A stretch of 64,000 nt of DNA from Terriglobus tenax (lineage in GTDB: Bacteria > Acidobacteriota > Terriglobia > Terriglobales > Acidobacteriaceae): positions 1,054,001 through 1,118,000 of the forward strand of contig NZ_JAGSYA010000003.1 in assembly GCF_025685395.1 (NCBI RefSeq). The letters run 5' to 3'. The notes under the pieces were generated by a model. It saw only the letters and a program-made list of their open reading frames with translations, was not told the origin of the DNA and searched no databases. The position numbers and the translations under genes are program-made. The first letter of the stretch is position 1; each line of letters opens with the position of its first letter. Shown piece by piece: positions 28,566 to 37,972 of this stretch.

Positions 28566-29996
28566 GCGATTCCACCTCCAGTCCCCGTCCGGGCAGAGGT
28601 GTCATCCGCTTGCAGCGAACATGAACCACACCCGCATCGTTCTGCAAAGGCCCTTCCACGCTGATGAACTTGCAGAGGGTGACCGTTTGACGGTTTCTCT
28701 CAAAGAATTCCTTCGTCACCATCACATTGAAGATGCCCGTCTCGTCAGCTACTGAGAGAAACACCATGCCTTTTGCCATGCCAGGCCGTTGCTTCACAAT
28801 GGCCAGCCCAGCCGTCCGCACATACTCGCCTGTGCGCCTGCGTCGCAGGTCGGATGCTGTCAGGAAGCCCCGGCATCGAATTCTGTCCGCCGATAGTGCA
28901 TGGGATGATGGCCCACCGTTAGGCCAGTTCCCGCGTAGTCTGCGACTAGCCGCTCTTCATCCTTCATCGCTTGCAAAGGCAACACCGCGTCCTCTTCGCG
29001 CAGCCATTCGCTTTGCTGCCGCAACAATGGTCCTTCGAGCTTTCCGGCTCGCTCCACTTGCCAGAGAGCATCTCGGCGATGGGATACGCCATCCAGCGTG
29101 TTCAAAGCACCGACCCGCGCCAACAAAGAAAGGTCACTTCGACTCAACGACGGGACATGCAACGCAAGATCTTCTACAGAACGGAAGAGCCCGTCTTCAT
29201 TTCGCGTTGCTACCAAGGCTTCTGCAACATGCTTCCGTAAGCCCTTCGCATAGCCAAGACCGAGCCGCATCGACAGGCTAAAGTCCTTTTCCTGTTCTAT
29301 CGAACAGGGCCATTCGGATGTTTGCACATCGATGGGCTTGACGCGCAACCCATGGCGCCGCGCGTCTTCCACGATGACGGCTGGGCTATAGAAGCCCATC
29401 GGCTGGTTGTTCATCAATGCCGTCGTAAAGGCCGCTAGATAGTGCTCTTTCAGGTAGTCCGAGTCATACTCGATCATGGCGAAGCTCGCGGCATGACTCT
29501 CTGGAAACCCATACAACGCGAAAGAACTGATTTGGTCGATGATGCTTTCCTGTATGTCCGGCGCAACCCCATTCGCGGTCATGCCGGCGCGGAGCTTTCC
29601 TTCGAGATTTTTCATGCGCTCCCAGGAGCGGCGCATTCCTACGGCGCGGCGTAATTCATCTGCTTCAGACGGAGTGAAGTTCGCCATGACCATTGCGATC
29701 ATCAGCAGTTGTTCTTGGAATAGAGGAATACCTTTCGTTCGTTTCAATGGCTTCTCAAGAGCCGGATGGAGATACGTGACCGGCTCTAAGGCCTGCCTGC
29801 GGCGAATGTACGGATGCATCATCTTGCCCACGACGCTACGGCTGGTGAAACGCTGTCTGCAGCCGAGTACGAGCAATTCATCGCCGAAGAATCCGGCACC
29901 TAAAAACTCGAGGTCTAGCGATGGAGAGGGCATGCTCTCTTTCCATCGCTTACGATAGGTAAAGAACGAACGATCTGTACGGAGGACGTCCGCCAT
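28552..29996 (-). pseudogene. dnaE2: Error-prone DNA polymerase DnaE2, truncated and frameshifted
   Basis: DnaE2 is an alternative PolIII alpha subunit used in SOS translesion synthesis with ImuA/ImuB. Homology starts about 29822 at MMHPYIRRRQALEPVTYLHPALE and runs through GIPLFQEQ, FPESHAASFA and VGHHPMHYRR; the whole PHP and palm N-terminal half is absent, and residues before 29822 do not match. A 1-nt shift around 28865 (in GCCGGGGCTTCC) breaks the frame; homology resumes as GFLTASDLRRRRTGEYVRTAGLA and continues through VSVEGPLQN-like OB-domain sequence to the typical end ESHDFH. No imuA/imuB is nearby. This is a decayed remnant. Confidence 0.88.
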
Positions 29997-30570
29997 GCCT
30001 GCAGCCCTGGATGCAAAAGAGAAAGCCGAAATCGTTGGACGTCTCTTCGTCGTATTTCAGGACCGAGGCTATGAAGGCGCATCTCTGGCAGACCTGTCAC
30101 AGGCGACGGGGCTCGGAAAATCAAGCCTCTACCATCACTTCCCGCGGGGGAAGGAGCAGATGGCAGAAGCCGTTCTCGAACAAGGCAGGACATTCATCCA
30201 AACGGCGATCGCGGATGTTGCGAAGTCCAACGAAACACTGAAATCGCGGATACGAAAGATAGTTGTTGCACTTGACCAGCTATATGCGAGTGGCAAGAAC
30301 CCGTGCGTGCTGGGGAGACTTGCCGTTTCAGAGATCGGCCCCGCTGGTAAGAAACTCGCGCGAGAGATTTTCGCCAATTGGACTGACGCCGTTGCCCATC
30401 TTGCTCATGAGAGCGGCATGACGGAGTTGAAGGCGCGTCAGTTCGCCGAGGATTGGATTTCTCGGGTGCAGGGATCATTGATCCTTCATGCGGCGACGGG
30501 CGACTGCAAACCGTTCGAGCGAGCGATGAATGTTCTGAGCGATCTCACGAAGCCCTCGAAGAGAGATTGA
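29995..30570 (+). CDS. TetR/AcrR-family repressor
   Basis: 191 residues. The N-terminal TetR HTH is clear (FQDRGYEGASLADLSQATGLGKSSLYHHFPRGKEQM); the C-terminal domain is the alpha-helical ligand/dimer domain of the YxaF/LmrA-like group (FAEDWISRVQGSLILHAATGD). GGAGG precedes the ATG by 9 bases. No drug pump or enzyme lies downstream on the same strand, so its target is not apparent. Confidence 0.88.
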   Translation: MPAALDAKEKAEIVGRLFVVFQDRGYEGASLADLSQATGLGKSSLYHHFPRGKEQMAEAVLEQGRTFIQTAIADVAKSNETLKSRIRKIVVALDQLYASGKNPCVLGRLAVSEIGPAGKKLAREIFANWTDAVAHLAHESGMTELKARQFAEDWISRVQGSLILHAATGDCKPFERAMNVLSDLTKPSKRD

Positions 30571-30689
30571 GGTTCTTTTAACAGGCTAGCTCCCCTTCGT
30601 GCACCTTCTTTCTTTGCTACCTGCGGCGCTGCTCCCGAGAACGGCGTGTAGGAGGACCGATGCTGAGAATGAACAACTCACGTTTGATG

Positions 30690-30719
30690 GAGTGCATTGG
30701 CCTGATATCACCAAACGAG
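30690..30719 (+). repeat. Dispersed 30-bp repeat, copy 1
   Basis: Matches 42828-42857 at 25 of 30 positions, with the first 15 (GAGTGCATTGGCCTG) identical. Contains TTGG/CCAA as an interrupted palindrome. Lies in the 279-bp gap between convergent TetR and LysR genes, where no gene is seen. Confidence 0.5.
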
Positions 30720-30849
30720 TCTTTGTACTGAGAACGATTCGCGTCCACGGGAAATAGTTCCGGCAAAGTTCCAGATGCTCGTCTTCAGTCCAGAGCTCAT
30801 TTTGGGGTGGCTAGAATGCGCGGGTGGTGGGCTTACGGTGGGTTGAAAC

Positions 30850-31731
30850 TTAGGCTGGCGCGCGAACGCTTTCGTAAAATTGCCAGACAACAGGCGTCTT
30901 GTTTGTCCGCGCGATGGCCATCCCGATTTCGGACTCGGGGATTTTGTCATCGATCGTACTGATCGACACTCTTGAAACGAGTCTTCGTGCGGCACTGTTG
31001 GGCACCAAAGACACACCGACCCCGGCATCTACAAGGGAGATAAGGGTGGACATCTCACCCGCACTCTGCACGACTTTGGGCACGATGCCCGCTCGACTTA
31101 GAATCCCCGTCAGCATGTCATGGAACCCGGGCGCATGCTCTCGCGCATAGAGCACAAATGGTTCCCCCTGTAGCTCGCGCAGCCGGATCGCATCCTTCCC
31201 TGCAAGACGATGACCTGCCGGCACGACCGCGACGAGCTTTTCTCGCAGTACCGTTGTGATCTCGAGCGAGTCCACGCGCTCCACGGGCAAGCGTAGAAAC
31301 CCTATATCGAGCTGATCCTCTTCAAGCATCTGCAGTTGCTGCTCGGTGAGTACACGCTTGATAGCGAATTCGACGTCCGGGAACCGCTTGCGAAACTTAC
31401 GGATCATCTGCGGAACAAGTTCATAGCCAGCGGTCGAGATGAATCCGAGGCGTATGCGCCCAAGCCGTCCATCGGAAGCCCACTGTGCCTTTCGCTTTGC
31501 TAACTCCAGGCGGTCAAGTGCGATTTCAGCATCATGCCGAAAGGCAACACCGGCTGCTGTGAGCGCCGTGCCCTGGCGGTTGCGCTTGAACAGCGGCACG
31601 CCTATGTCTTCTTCCAATGCTTTGATCTGAAGGCTGAGCGCTGGCTGGCTGAGGTTCAGTTGCCGGGAACTTTTCCCGAAGTTCAGCGTCTCGGCGACGG
31701 AGAGGAACGAGCGAATGTGTCGAAATTCCAT
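30850..31731 (-). CDS. mdcR: LysR-family regulator of the malonate decarboxylase operon
   Basis: 293 residues, full-length LysR protein: winged helix at the N-terminus (FRHIRSFLSVAETLNFGKSSRQLNLSQPALSLQIKALEEDIGVPLFKR) and a periplasmic-binding-like effector domain. It is transcribed divergently from mdcA with about 100 bp between starts, the classical position for a LysR activator; malonate is the likely inducer by analogy with MdcR. A near-palindrome lies in the shared promoter region. Confidence 0.85.
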   Translation of the reverse strand: MEFRHIRSFLSVAETLNFGKSSRQLNLSQPALSLQIKALEEDIGVPLFKRNRQGTALTAAGVAFRHDAEIALDRLELAKRKAQWASDGRLGRIRLGFISTAGYELVPQMIRKFRKRFPDVEFAIKRVLTEQQLQMLEEDQLDIGFLRLPVERVDSLEITTVLREKLVAVVPAGHRLAGKDAIRLRELQGEPFVLYAREHAPGFHDMLTGILSRAGIVPKVVQSAGEMSTLISLVDAGVGVSLVPNSAARRLVSRVSISTIDDKIPESEIGMAIARTNKTPVVWQFYESVRAPA

Positions 31732-31771
31732 GAGAACTCCTCATTGTCAAAAACTATCACGGAGACCAGAA

Positions 31772-31789
31772 ATACGCATGACTGCGAAT
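31772..31789. promoter_or_regulatory. Candidate MdcR operator
   Basis: ATACGCA-TGAC-TGCGAAT, an inverted repeat with 6 of 7 pairs, in the mdcR-mdcA divergent region; typical place for a LysR box. Confidence 0.45.
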
Positions 31790-31832
31790 CACACCTCTGG
31801 AGTCAAATGAAAGAGTACGGAGGATGAAGCGA

Positions 31833-33485
31833 ATGGACAACGGTCGAGCGATACCGCGCAGCTGGGATACGCGGAGGGTGGACAAGACGAAGCGGCTGCA
31901 AGCTGCGGCCAAGTGGATGCAGGGTCCTATTCTTGATCGGGAGCGGATCGTCGACGCCCTGGAAGCGATCCTTCAGCCAGGAGACCGGGTGGTGCTGGAG
32001 GGAGATAACCAGAAGCAGGCAGACTTCCTTTCGCGCTCACTGATCAAGGTCGACCCAGCGAAGGTGCATGACCTGCACCTGATTCTTTCCAGCATCAGCC
32101 GCCCAGAGCACCTGACGCTTTTTGAGATGGGTATCGCGCACAAGGTGGACTTTGCGTTCGCCGGTCCGCAGAGCCTGCGTGTCGCTCAACTCTTGGAAGA
32201 CGGAATCCTGGAGATCGGTGCGATCCACACGTATGTGGAACTCTACGCCCGTTTGCTTGTCGACCTTATCCCCAAGGTGGTTTTGGTGTGTGCTGAGATG
32301 GCCGATGCAGAGGGCAACCTCTTCACCGGTCCGAACACGGAGGACACGCCCGTTATCGTTGAAGCGGCGGCCTTCCACGACGGGATTGTCGTGGTGCAGG
32401 TCAATCAGATCGTCGACAAGCTTCCTCGCGTCGACATACCGGGTTCGTGGGTAGATATCGTCGTGGAGGCGGATCGACCGTTTGCCGTAGAGCCGCTGTT
32501 CACACGCGACCCTCGGCACATCACAGACCTTCAAGTGCTTACAGCGATGATGGTGATCCGCGGTGTGTACGAGCGGCATAACGTTCAGTCGCTGAACCAT
32601 GGCATCGGTTTCGACACTGCAGCCATCGAACTGCTGCTTCCCACTTACGCTGAATCACTCGGACTTCGTGGCAAGATTTGCCGTCATTGGGCACTGAATC
32701 CACATCCCACGTTGATTCCGGCAATCGAGAGTGGATGGGTCGAGAGCGTTCACTCGTTCGGCAGTGAAGTGGGCATGGATCAGTACCTGAGGGCGCGGCC
32801 GGATATCTTCTTTACCGGCCGCGATGGCAGCCTTCGTTCGAACCGCGTTCTCTGCCAGCTCGCCGGTCAGTATGCTGTGGATGCCTTCATTGGGGCGACG
32901 TTGCAGATGGATGGCGATGCGAACTCGTCCACAGTCACGACGGGACGGCTGGCGGGCTTTGGTGGCGCTCCCAACATGGGGCACGACCCTCATGGGCGCC
33001 GTCATGCGACCCCTGCGTGGCTTGATCTCAAGACCAACGATGATCCACTACTGCGTGGCCGCAAGATCGTCGTGCAGACACTAGAAACATTCGCCAGTGG
33101 CGGCGTTCCGGCCTTTGTGGAAACGCTGGATGCGGTCCAAGTAGGCCGCAAGGCGGGAATGCCCATTACGCCCATCATGATCTACGGCGATGATGTCAGC
33201 CATGTGGTGACTGAAGAGGGCATCGCTTATCTCTACAAAGCAGAGGGGCAGGAGGAGCGTCGCAGGGCACTTGCAGCTGTCGCGGGTGTGAGCCCTATCG
33301 GCCTCAAAGCGAAGCCCGAAGAAACAGAGGCGCTGCGCAAGCGCGGAGTCATTGCCTATCCGGAAGACATCGGGGTCCAGCGGTTGCAGGCGAGCCGTTC
33401 TCTACTGGCTGCCCGCAGCATGGAAGACCTTGTGGCATGGTCTGGAGGCTTGTATCAGCCGCCCGCAAAGTTCAGGAGCTGGTAG
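31833..33485 (+). CDS. mdcA: Malonate decarboxylase alpha subunit (acetyl-S-ACP:malonate ACP transferase)
   Basis: 550 residues. Exchanges the acetyl group on the prosthetic arm of MdcC for malonate, releasing acetate. Typical MdcA segments: RVVLEGDNQKQADFLS near the N-terminus, LVCAEMADAEGNLFTGPNTEDTP, NHGIGFDTAAIELLLPTYAESLGL and FGGAPNMGHDPHGRRH. ATG 31833 is chosen since ACGGAGG is 9 bases upstream; an ATG at 31824 would abut it. First gene of an eight-gene operon (2 bp to mdcB) in the Klebsiella order A-B-C-D-E-F-G-H. Confidence 0.97.
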   Translation: MDNGRAIPRSWDTRRVDKTKRLQAAAKWMQGPILDRERIVDALEAILQPGDRVVLEGDNQKQADFLSRSLIKVDPAKVHDLHLILSSISRPEHLTLFEMGIAHKVDFAFAGPQSLRVAQLLEDGILEIGAIHTYVELYARLLVDLIPKVVLVCAEMADAEGNLFTGPNTEDTPVIVEAAAFHDGIVVVQVNQIVDKLPRVDIPGSWVDIVVEADRPFAVEPLFTRDPRHITDLQVLTAMMVIRGVYERHNVQSLNHGIGFDTAAIELLLPTYAESLGLRGKICRHWALNPHPTLIPAIESGWVESVHSFGSEVGMDQYLRARPDIFFTGRDGSLRSNRVLCQLAGQYAVDAFIGATLQMDGDANSSTVTTGRLAGFGGAPNMGHDPHGRRHATPAWLDLKTNDDPLLRGRKIVVQTLETFASGGVPAFVETLDAVQVGRKAGMPITPIMIYGDDVSHVVTEEGIAYLYKAEGQEERRRALAAVAGVSPIGLKAKPEETEALRKRGVIAYPEDIGVQRLQASRSLLAARSMEDLVAWSGGLYQPPAKFRSW

Positions 33486-33487
33486 CC

Positions 33488-34375
33488 ATGCACAGACTCT
33501 CCCAGAATCGTGTTCCTATTTCAAGAGCCGTTGTCAGTGAGTATCTTGGTGCACTGGCGGCGAGGGTTCTATTGGCTGAGGCCAACCTGACTCCGAAGCC
33601 TGGCCTTGTGGATCAGCGAGGGCAGGGATGTCACACCGACATGACGCTGGCGCTCATGGAGCGATCTGCATGTACTCTTGAACCCTTCTTCACGGAGATG
33701 GCTCTCGCAGCATTGCAATTACCCTTAAGCGCAATGCTGCGTTGGGAACTGGGCTCAATCGGGCGAAACGCAGAACGCGCGATGCTCCGCTCCACGGCTG
33801 GTGTGAACACGCACAAGGGAGCAATCTGGGTGATTGGCTTGCTGGTCGCTGCCGCAGCACAACTGCCCGCTGGAGATGCAGAAACGATCGCTGAACGGGC
33901 TGGTCAGATCGCCTGCATTCCTGACATTGCTCAACCTGTTCCGCTATCGCACGGGGAGATGGTGCGGCTCCGCTTTGCGAAGTCGGGTGCGCGAGGAGAG
34001 GCAATGAGTGGGTTCCCGCACGTTACTGGTGTTGGCCTGCCGCAACTGCGGAGATCGCGCGCAGAAGGGCACACCGAGATTATCAGCCACCTGAATGCTC
34101 TCATCGCGATTATGTCTTCGCTGGATGACACCTGCGTGCTGTATCGCGGTGGCGTCGAGGGACTGGCAGTGATGCACGCGGGGGCTCAAGCTGTCTTGAC
34201 GGCTGGAGGCGTTGGTACTCCAACCGGAGACGCCACACTGCGTGCTCTGGATCGGAAGATGCTAGCCAACTCGCTCTCACCTGGAGGCTGTGCCGACCTG
34301 CTCGCAGCCACCATGCTGCTGGATGAAATAGAACGACGCAGCAGATATGTCACTGCAGATAACGAGGAGAAGTAG
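33488..34375 (+). CDS. mdcB: Triphosphoribosyl-dephospho-CoA synthase
   Basis: 295 residues. Makes the precursor of the 2'-(5''-phosphoribosyl)-3'-dephospho-CoA prosthetic group from ATP and dephospho-CoA. CitG/MdcB family motifs are present: EANLTPKPGLVDQRGQGCHTDM, TAGVNTHKGAIW, and SSLDDTCVLYRGG. Two bases separate it from both mdcA and mdcC, so all are one transcript. The product is handed to MdcG further down the operon. Confidence 0.95.
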   Translation: MHRLSQNRVPISRAVVSEYLGALAARVLLAEANLTPKPGLVDQRGQGCHTDMTLALMERSACTLEPFFTEMALAALQLPLSAMLRWELGSIGRNAERAMLRSTAGVNTHKGAIWVIGLLVAAAAQLPAGDAETIAERAGQIACIPDIAQPVPLSHGEMVRLRFAKSGARGEAMSGFPHVTGVGLPQLRRSRAEGHTEIISHLNALIAIMSSLDDTCVLYRGGVEGLAVMHAGAQAVLTAGGVGTPTGDATLRALDRKMLANSLSPGGCADLLAATMLLDEIERRSRYVTADNEEK

Positions 34376-34377
34376 CA

Positions 34378-34674
34378 ATGGAAAACATGGAGTTCAAGTA
34401 TCCGGAGGCAACCCGTCCTATAACCGGCCGCGCTCATGTTGGCGTCGTGGCTTCGGGCGACATGGAAGTGTTGATCGAGCCATCGCAAGCTGCCGGTGCA
34501 AGCGTATCGATCACAACCAGTGTTCAGGGCTTTCAGGGTACGTGGCAGGCCGTCTTCGACCGCTTCTTCAGCCGCTATGATGGCGCGGTTCGAATTGTAA
34601 TCAACGACTCAGGGGCGACACCCGGCAGCGTCATGCTCAGGCTTCAACAGGCGGCGGAGGTACTAGGCAAATGA
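34378..34674 (+). CDS. mdcC: Malonate decarboxylase acyl carrier protein (delta subunit)
   Basis: 98 residues, the usual size. Carries the CoA-like prosthetic group on a serine; VVASGDMEVLIEP contains Ser26, the position modified in characterised MdcC (GSGDLEVL-type motif). Its stop overlaps the mdcD start by 4 bp (ATGA), coupling carrier and decarboxylase translation. Confidence 0.95.
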   Translation: MENMEFKYPEATRPITGRAHVGVVASGDMEVLIEPSQAAGASVSITTSVQGFQGTWQAVFDRFFSRYDGAVRIVINDSGATPGSVMLRLQQAAEVLGK

Positions 34675-35546
34675 ATACCGAAGACACGATCATGGAATTC
34701 ATCCATCGCCGCAGCTTCATCGAACTCGATGCACGCGGTCGCGCGCAAAGCCTTCTCGATGAGGGCTCATTTAAAGAGCTCGCAGGACCTTTTGCCCGGA
34801 TGCAGTCTCCGTGGCTCCCGATGCAGGGTGTGGCTCCTCAGTCCGATGATGGCTGCGTCGTGCTGAAGGGCAAGGTCGATGGCAAGCCAGCCGTAGTCAT
34901 CTCACTCGAAGGTAAGTTCCAGGGCGGCAGCATCGGTGAGGTCTCCGGAGCAAAGATCTGCGCGGCATTGGATTTAGCGACGCGCGACTCTGTTCAAGGA
35001 ACGACGACACCGGCCATCCTTTTGCTCGAGACGGGCGGCGTCCGCTTGCAGGAAGCCAACCTGGGGCTTGCTGCTGTTGCAGAGGTGATCGCCTCTGTGC
35101 TCAGCCTGCGTCCCCATGCGCCTGTCATCACGATCATTGCAGGCACGGTTGGTTGCTTCGGCGGTATGTCGCTCGTCGCGGGCCTCTCCAGTTACGTGCT
35201 CATGACACGCGAAGCCCGGCTCGGCCTGAATGGCCCCGAGGTGATTGAGCAAGAGTCCGGTGTGGACGAGTTCGATTCCAAGGACCGCGCTCTGATCTGG
35301 GCGATCGACGGTGGCGAACAGCGCGTCGGCATGGGGCTTGCAGATGCTCTGGTGCAGGACAGTGTTGAAGAATTCGCCACCGCGGTACGGAAGCTTCTCG
35401 CGAAAGGTATTCCTGCCGTTCACCGCAGCGAGCTTGTCGAGCGGTACCGGGCTCGCATTGCGGCGCTGGACGTTTCAACGCAGATTGATCCCGCCGGACT
35501 GCGCGCGCAATGGAAACAGGCGGATGTAGAAGGAGGTGTGCGATGA
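34671..35546 (+). CDS. mdcD: Malonate decarboxylase beta subunit (malonyl-S-ACP decarboxylase)
   Basis: 291 residues of the crotonase/carboxyltransferase-like fold. Together with MdcE it decarboxylates malonyl-S-ACP to acetyl-S-ACP without biotin. Signature regions: GKFQGGSIGEVSGAKI, LLETGGVRLQEANLGL and AGTVGCFGGMSLVAGL, which form the oxyanion loop. Overlaps mdcE by 4 bp; an AGGAGG sits just before the mdcE start. Confidence 0.96.
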   Translation: MNTEDTIMEFIHRRSFIELDARGRAQSLLDEGSFKELAGPFARMQSPWLPMQGVAPQSDDGCVVLKGKVDGKPAVVISLEGKFQGGSIGEVSGAKICAALDLATRDSVQGTTTPAILLLETGGVRLQEANLGLAAVAEVIASVLSLRPHAPVITIIAGTVGCFGGMSLVAGLSSYVLMTREARLGLNGPEVIEQESGVDEFDSKDRALIWAIDGGEQRVGMGLADALVQDSVEEFATAVRKLLAKGIPAVHRSELVERYRARIAALDVSTQIDPAGLRAQWKQADVEGGVR

Positions 35547-36376
35547 AGCATCAGATTGGTGTTCGTGGTCGCGAGTGGTTTCGGGCCTTGACGGGGAGCG
35601 GTACACCTCAGAGCGGCGATCCCGCCTCCGTATTGGCGTCGAAGGCATCATTGGGATCAGGCGAGGCGCTCTTTCTTTGTGTGGTGCCGAATCCCGAGAG
35701 CCGCTTTCCATGCGTTCGTGATGGACAGGTCGGACTTGAAGAAGCCTATGCCCTTGCCTCCCACATTCGTGCGCTGATTGCAGAGGACGAAGGTAAGCCA
35801 CAGGAAGAGAAGCGCCCAATCATCGCAATCATCGACGTAAAGAGCCAGGCCTATGGGCGCCGTGAAGAGACGGTCGGCATCTTTCTGGCTGCAGCGACAG
35901 CAGCCGATGCTTATGCGACTGCGAGAATGAAAGGGCATCCCGTAGTCAGCTTGATCGTTGGCCACGCTTTCTCCGGCGGGTTTCTCACGCATGGCTACCA
36001 GGCAAATCGGTTGGTGGCCTTCGATGATAAAGAAGTGGTCATCCACGCGATGCATGAGGAGGCGGCAGCGCGCATCACTCGCCGCTCCGTAGCAGATCTA
36101 CTTCGTCTCGGCCACGAGATTCCACCGATGTCTTATGATGTCCACGATTATGCCAAACTTGGTCTGCTCTACGAATTGCTGCACATAGAGAGTCCGGAGG
36201 AGCCGGTTGAATCAGACATCGCAAAGGTCTCCCAATCTTTGGTTAGTGCGATTGCAGACTGTGCAAACGGCGAAAGGGATCTGAGCAACCGCTGGAAGAA
36301 CCCCCAGGCCAATGTCATGCGGAAGGCCGGCAACGCCGTTCGAGAGCGGATGGAACAAGAATGGCTGGGGGCATGA
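35543..36376 (+). CDS. mdcE: Malonate decarboxylase gamma subunit
   Basis: 277 residues from the ATG at 35543 (AGGAGG upstream, overlapping mdcD by 4 bp). Partner of MdcD in the biotin-independent decarboxylase. RGREWFRALTG at the N-terminus, IAIIDVKSQAYGRREETVGI and IVGHAFSGGFLTHGYQANRLVAF are characteristic. Upstream in-frame sequence belongs to mdcD in another frame and is excluded. Confidence 0.95.
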   Translation: MKHQIGVRGREWFRALTGSGTPQSGDPASVLASKASLGSGEALFLCVVPNPESRFPCVRDGQVGLEEAYALASHIRALIAEDEGKPQEEKRPIIAIIDVKSQAYGRREETVGIFLAAATAADAYATARMKGHPVVSLIVGHAFSGGFLTHGYQANRLVAFDDKEVVIHAMHEEAAARITRRSVADLLRLGHEIPPMSYDVHDYAKLGLLYELLHIESPEEPVESDIAKVSQSLVSAIADCANGERDLSNRWKNPQANVMRKAGNAVRERMEQEWLGA

Positions 36377-36380
36377 TCCG

Positions 36381-37328
36381 ATGGCGCCAGCCTTAGCCAA
36401 TGCACTCGTACCCATCTTCGTTGGTCTCCTGCTTGGTTACTGGGGGGGCAAACGGGGATGGCTCGACATCAAAGGAGTAACTGCGCTCATCGCAGTCGTG
36501 ATGAACGTTGCCGTGCCGTGTGCGATGTTCTCTGCGATCATCCGTACACCGTGGCCCGCGGTCGCTCGCGCTGCGAGCGCCTGCTGGATCATTGCATTAG
36601 CCTTCCTCGTCATCTATACCGCAACCTACCTGATTGCTTTGCGAAGCGGCAAGGTTTCGCTGAGCGAATCAGCGGTGCTGGCCTTGACGATTGGATTTCC
36701 AAACTGTGCAGCCGTTGCGATCTCCTTGCTCTCCGATTTGTATGGTCCATCGTCAAGGGTGCTTGCTTCGCTATCCATCGCGGTAGGAGCACTGACGATC
36801 TCTCCCATCACGCTTGCGATTCTGGAGATGCAGGCGAACCCTGAGAACCGAGGCTTTGATGTTCGCAAGTTCCTGAAGTGCATCCTGCTCTCCTTCAAAC
36901 GTCCGGTGGTGTGGGCGCCACTTGTTGCGCTGCTGCTGCTGGCAGTTCACGTCTCGCTGCCACCCTTCGCGCTTTCGAGTCTGGGCGTGCTGGGAAATGC
37001 TTCAACAGGAACGGCGCTCCTGTTGACGGGACTCATCCTCTCGGAGCAGAAGTTGAAGATCAACCTTGGAGCCATCATCTCGTCGCTGGCGAAGATCGTT
37101 GTGCAGCCGCTCCTCGCTCTCGGAATCTGTCTTCTGCTGCATATGGAAATAAGCACAGTACGGCAGGTGACGATGATCTGCGCGATCCCCGCCGGATTCT
37201 TTGGGCTGGTTTTTGGCAAACGCTTCCAGGCGGCGCCTGCGGTTGCCGGTTCCGCTCTAATTCTGACTTATGTGCTTAGTCTTGCGACTCTACCCTTATG
37301 GGCAGTTATCGTCACCTACATTCACTAA
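36381..37328 (+). CDS. mdcF: AEC-family malonate transporter
   Basis: 315 residues, about ten hydrophobic segments, auxin-efflux-carrier (AEC) fold. Residues VMNVAVPCAMFSAI and TIGFPNCAAVAISLLSDLYG are typical of the two discontinuous helices of the family. The position between mdcE and mdcG equals mdcF of Klebsiella, the malonate importer. Start ATG 36381 is 4 bp past the mdcE stop. Malonate specificity is inferred from the operon. Confidence 0.9.
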   Translation: MAPALANALVPIFVGLLLGYWGGKRGWLDIKGVTALIAVVMNVAVPCAMFSAIIRTPWPAVARAASACWIIALAFLVIYTATYLIALRSGKVSLSESAVLALTIGFPNCAAVAISLLSDLYGPSSRVLASLSIAVGALTISPITLAILEMQANPENRGFDVRKFLKCILLSFKRPVVWAPLVALLLLAVHVSLPPFALSSLGVLGNASTGTALLLTGLILSEQKLKINLGAIISSLAKIVVQPLLALGICLLLHMEISTVRQVTMICAIPAGFFGLVFGKRFQAAPAVAGSALILTYVLSLATLPLWAVIVTYIH

Positions 37329-37346
37329 CGCGTTTCGAGGTTCAAG

Positions 37347-37970
37347 ATGGGTTCGCCACTCGTACACGACCTGATTCGAATCCATGCTGGCTCTGTGAGT
37401 CCTGCATGTGTGGCTAAGCCGGATTGGGTCGAGCAGAGTCTCGAGAGGAGTCCGTGGGTCGTGGTGCGTCGAGCGGAAACGACTGCCGGACGCATCGCCG
37501 TCGGCGTTCGTGGACACGAGCGCAACCAGCGCTGGGGCGGCTTCATCCAGCAACAGCAAGTAGAGCAGCTTGTCGCACCCGCAGAGTTGAGATTGAAGGA
37601 TCTTCCCCATTCACGCTCCGGCCTACCAGCCTCCCGCGCCCTGCGGACGCTTGAACAGGCTCTCGCTTGTTTTGACCTTGATTGGGGCCCAGGCGGCAGC
37701 GTGGCATTTGAACTTGCGAGCGGACAGGAGACCGTAGGCATCGCTAGTGATCTCGACCTTGTGGTGAGATCTCCTGAGCGTCTGGATCGGGCGAATGCTG
37801 CAGAGCTTCTGGATGTGGTATCCAAGGCGCCGGGCCGAGTCGATGTGCGGCTAGAGACTCCTGTGGGTGGGTTTGCCTTGGAGGAGTATTGCCGCTCCTC
37901 AGCAGGTCCGCTGTTGGTACGCACTTCGACTGGCAGCCTGCTTCTGCAAGATCCTTGGGAGATGCCCTAA
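37347..37970 (+). CDS. mdcG: Malonate decarboxylase holo-ACP synthase (phosphoribosyl-dephospho-CoA transferase)
   Basis: 207 residues. Attaches the prosthetic group made by MdcB onto apo-MdcC. IASDLDLVVRSPERLDR is the nucleotidyltransferase metal-binding motif of the MdcG family; HDLIRIHAG and PSWV-like WVEQSLERSPWVVVRR open the protein as in characterised members, and VDVRLETPVGGFALEEYC is conserved in the C-terminal half. It lies between the transporter and mdcH, with only 2 bp to the latter. Confidence 0.93.
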   Translation: MGSPLVHDLIRIHAGSVSPACVAKPDWVEQSLERSPWVVVRRAETTAGRIAVGVRGHERNQRWGGFIQQQQVEQLVAPAELRLKDLPHSRSGLPASRALRTLEQALACFDLDWGPGGSVAFELASGQETVGIASDLDLVVRSPERLDRANAAELLDVVSKAPGRVDVRLETPVGGFALEEYCRSSAGPLLVRTSTGSLLLQDPWEMP

Positions 37971-37972
37971 CC

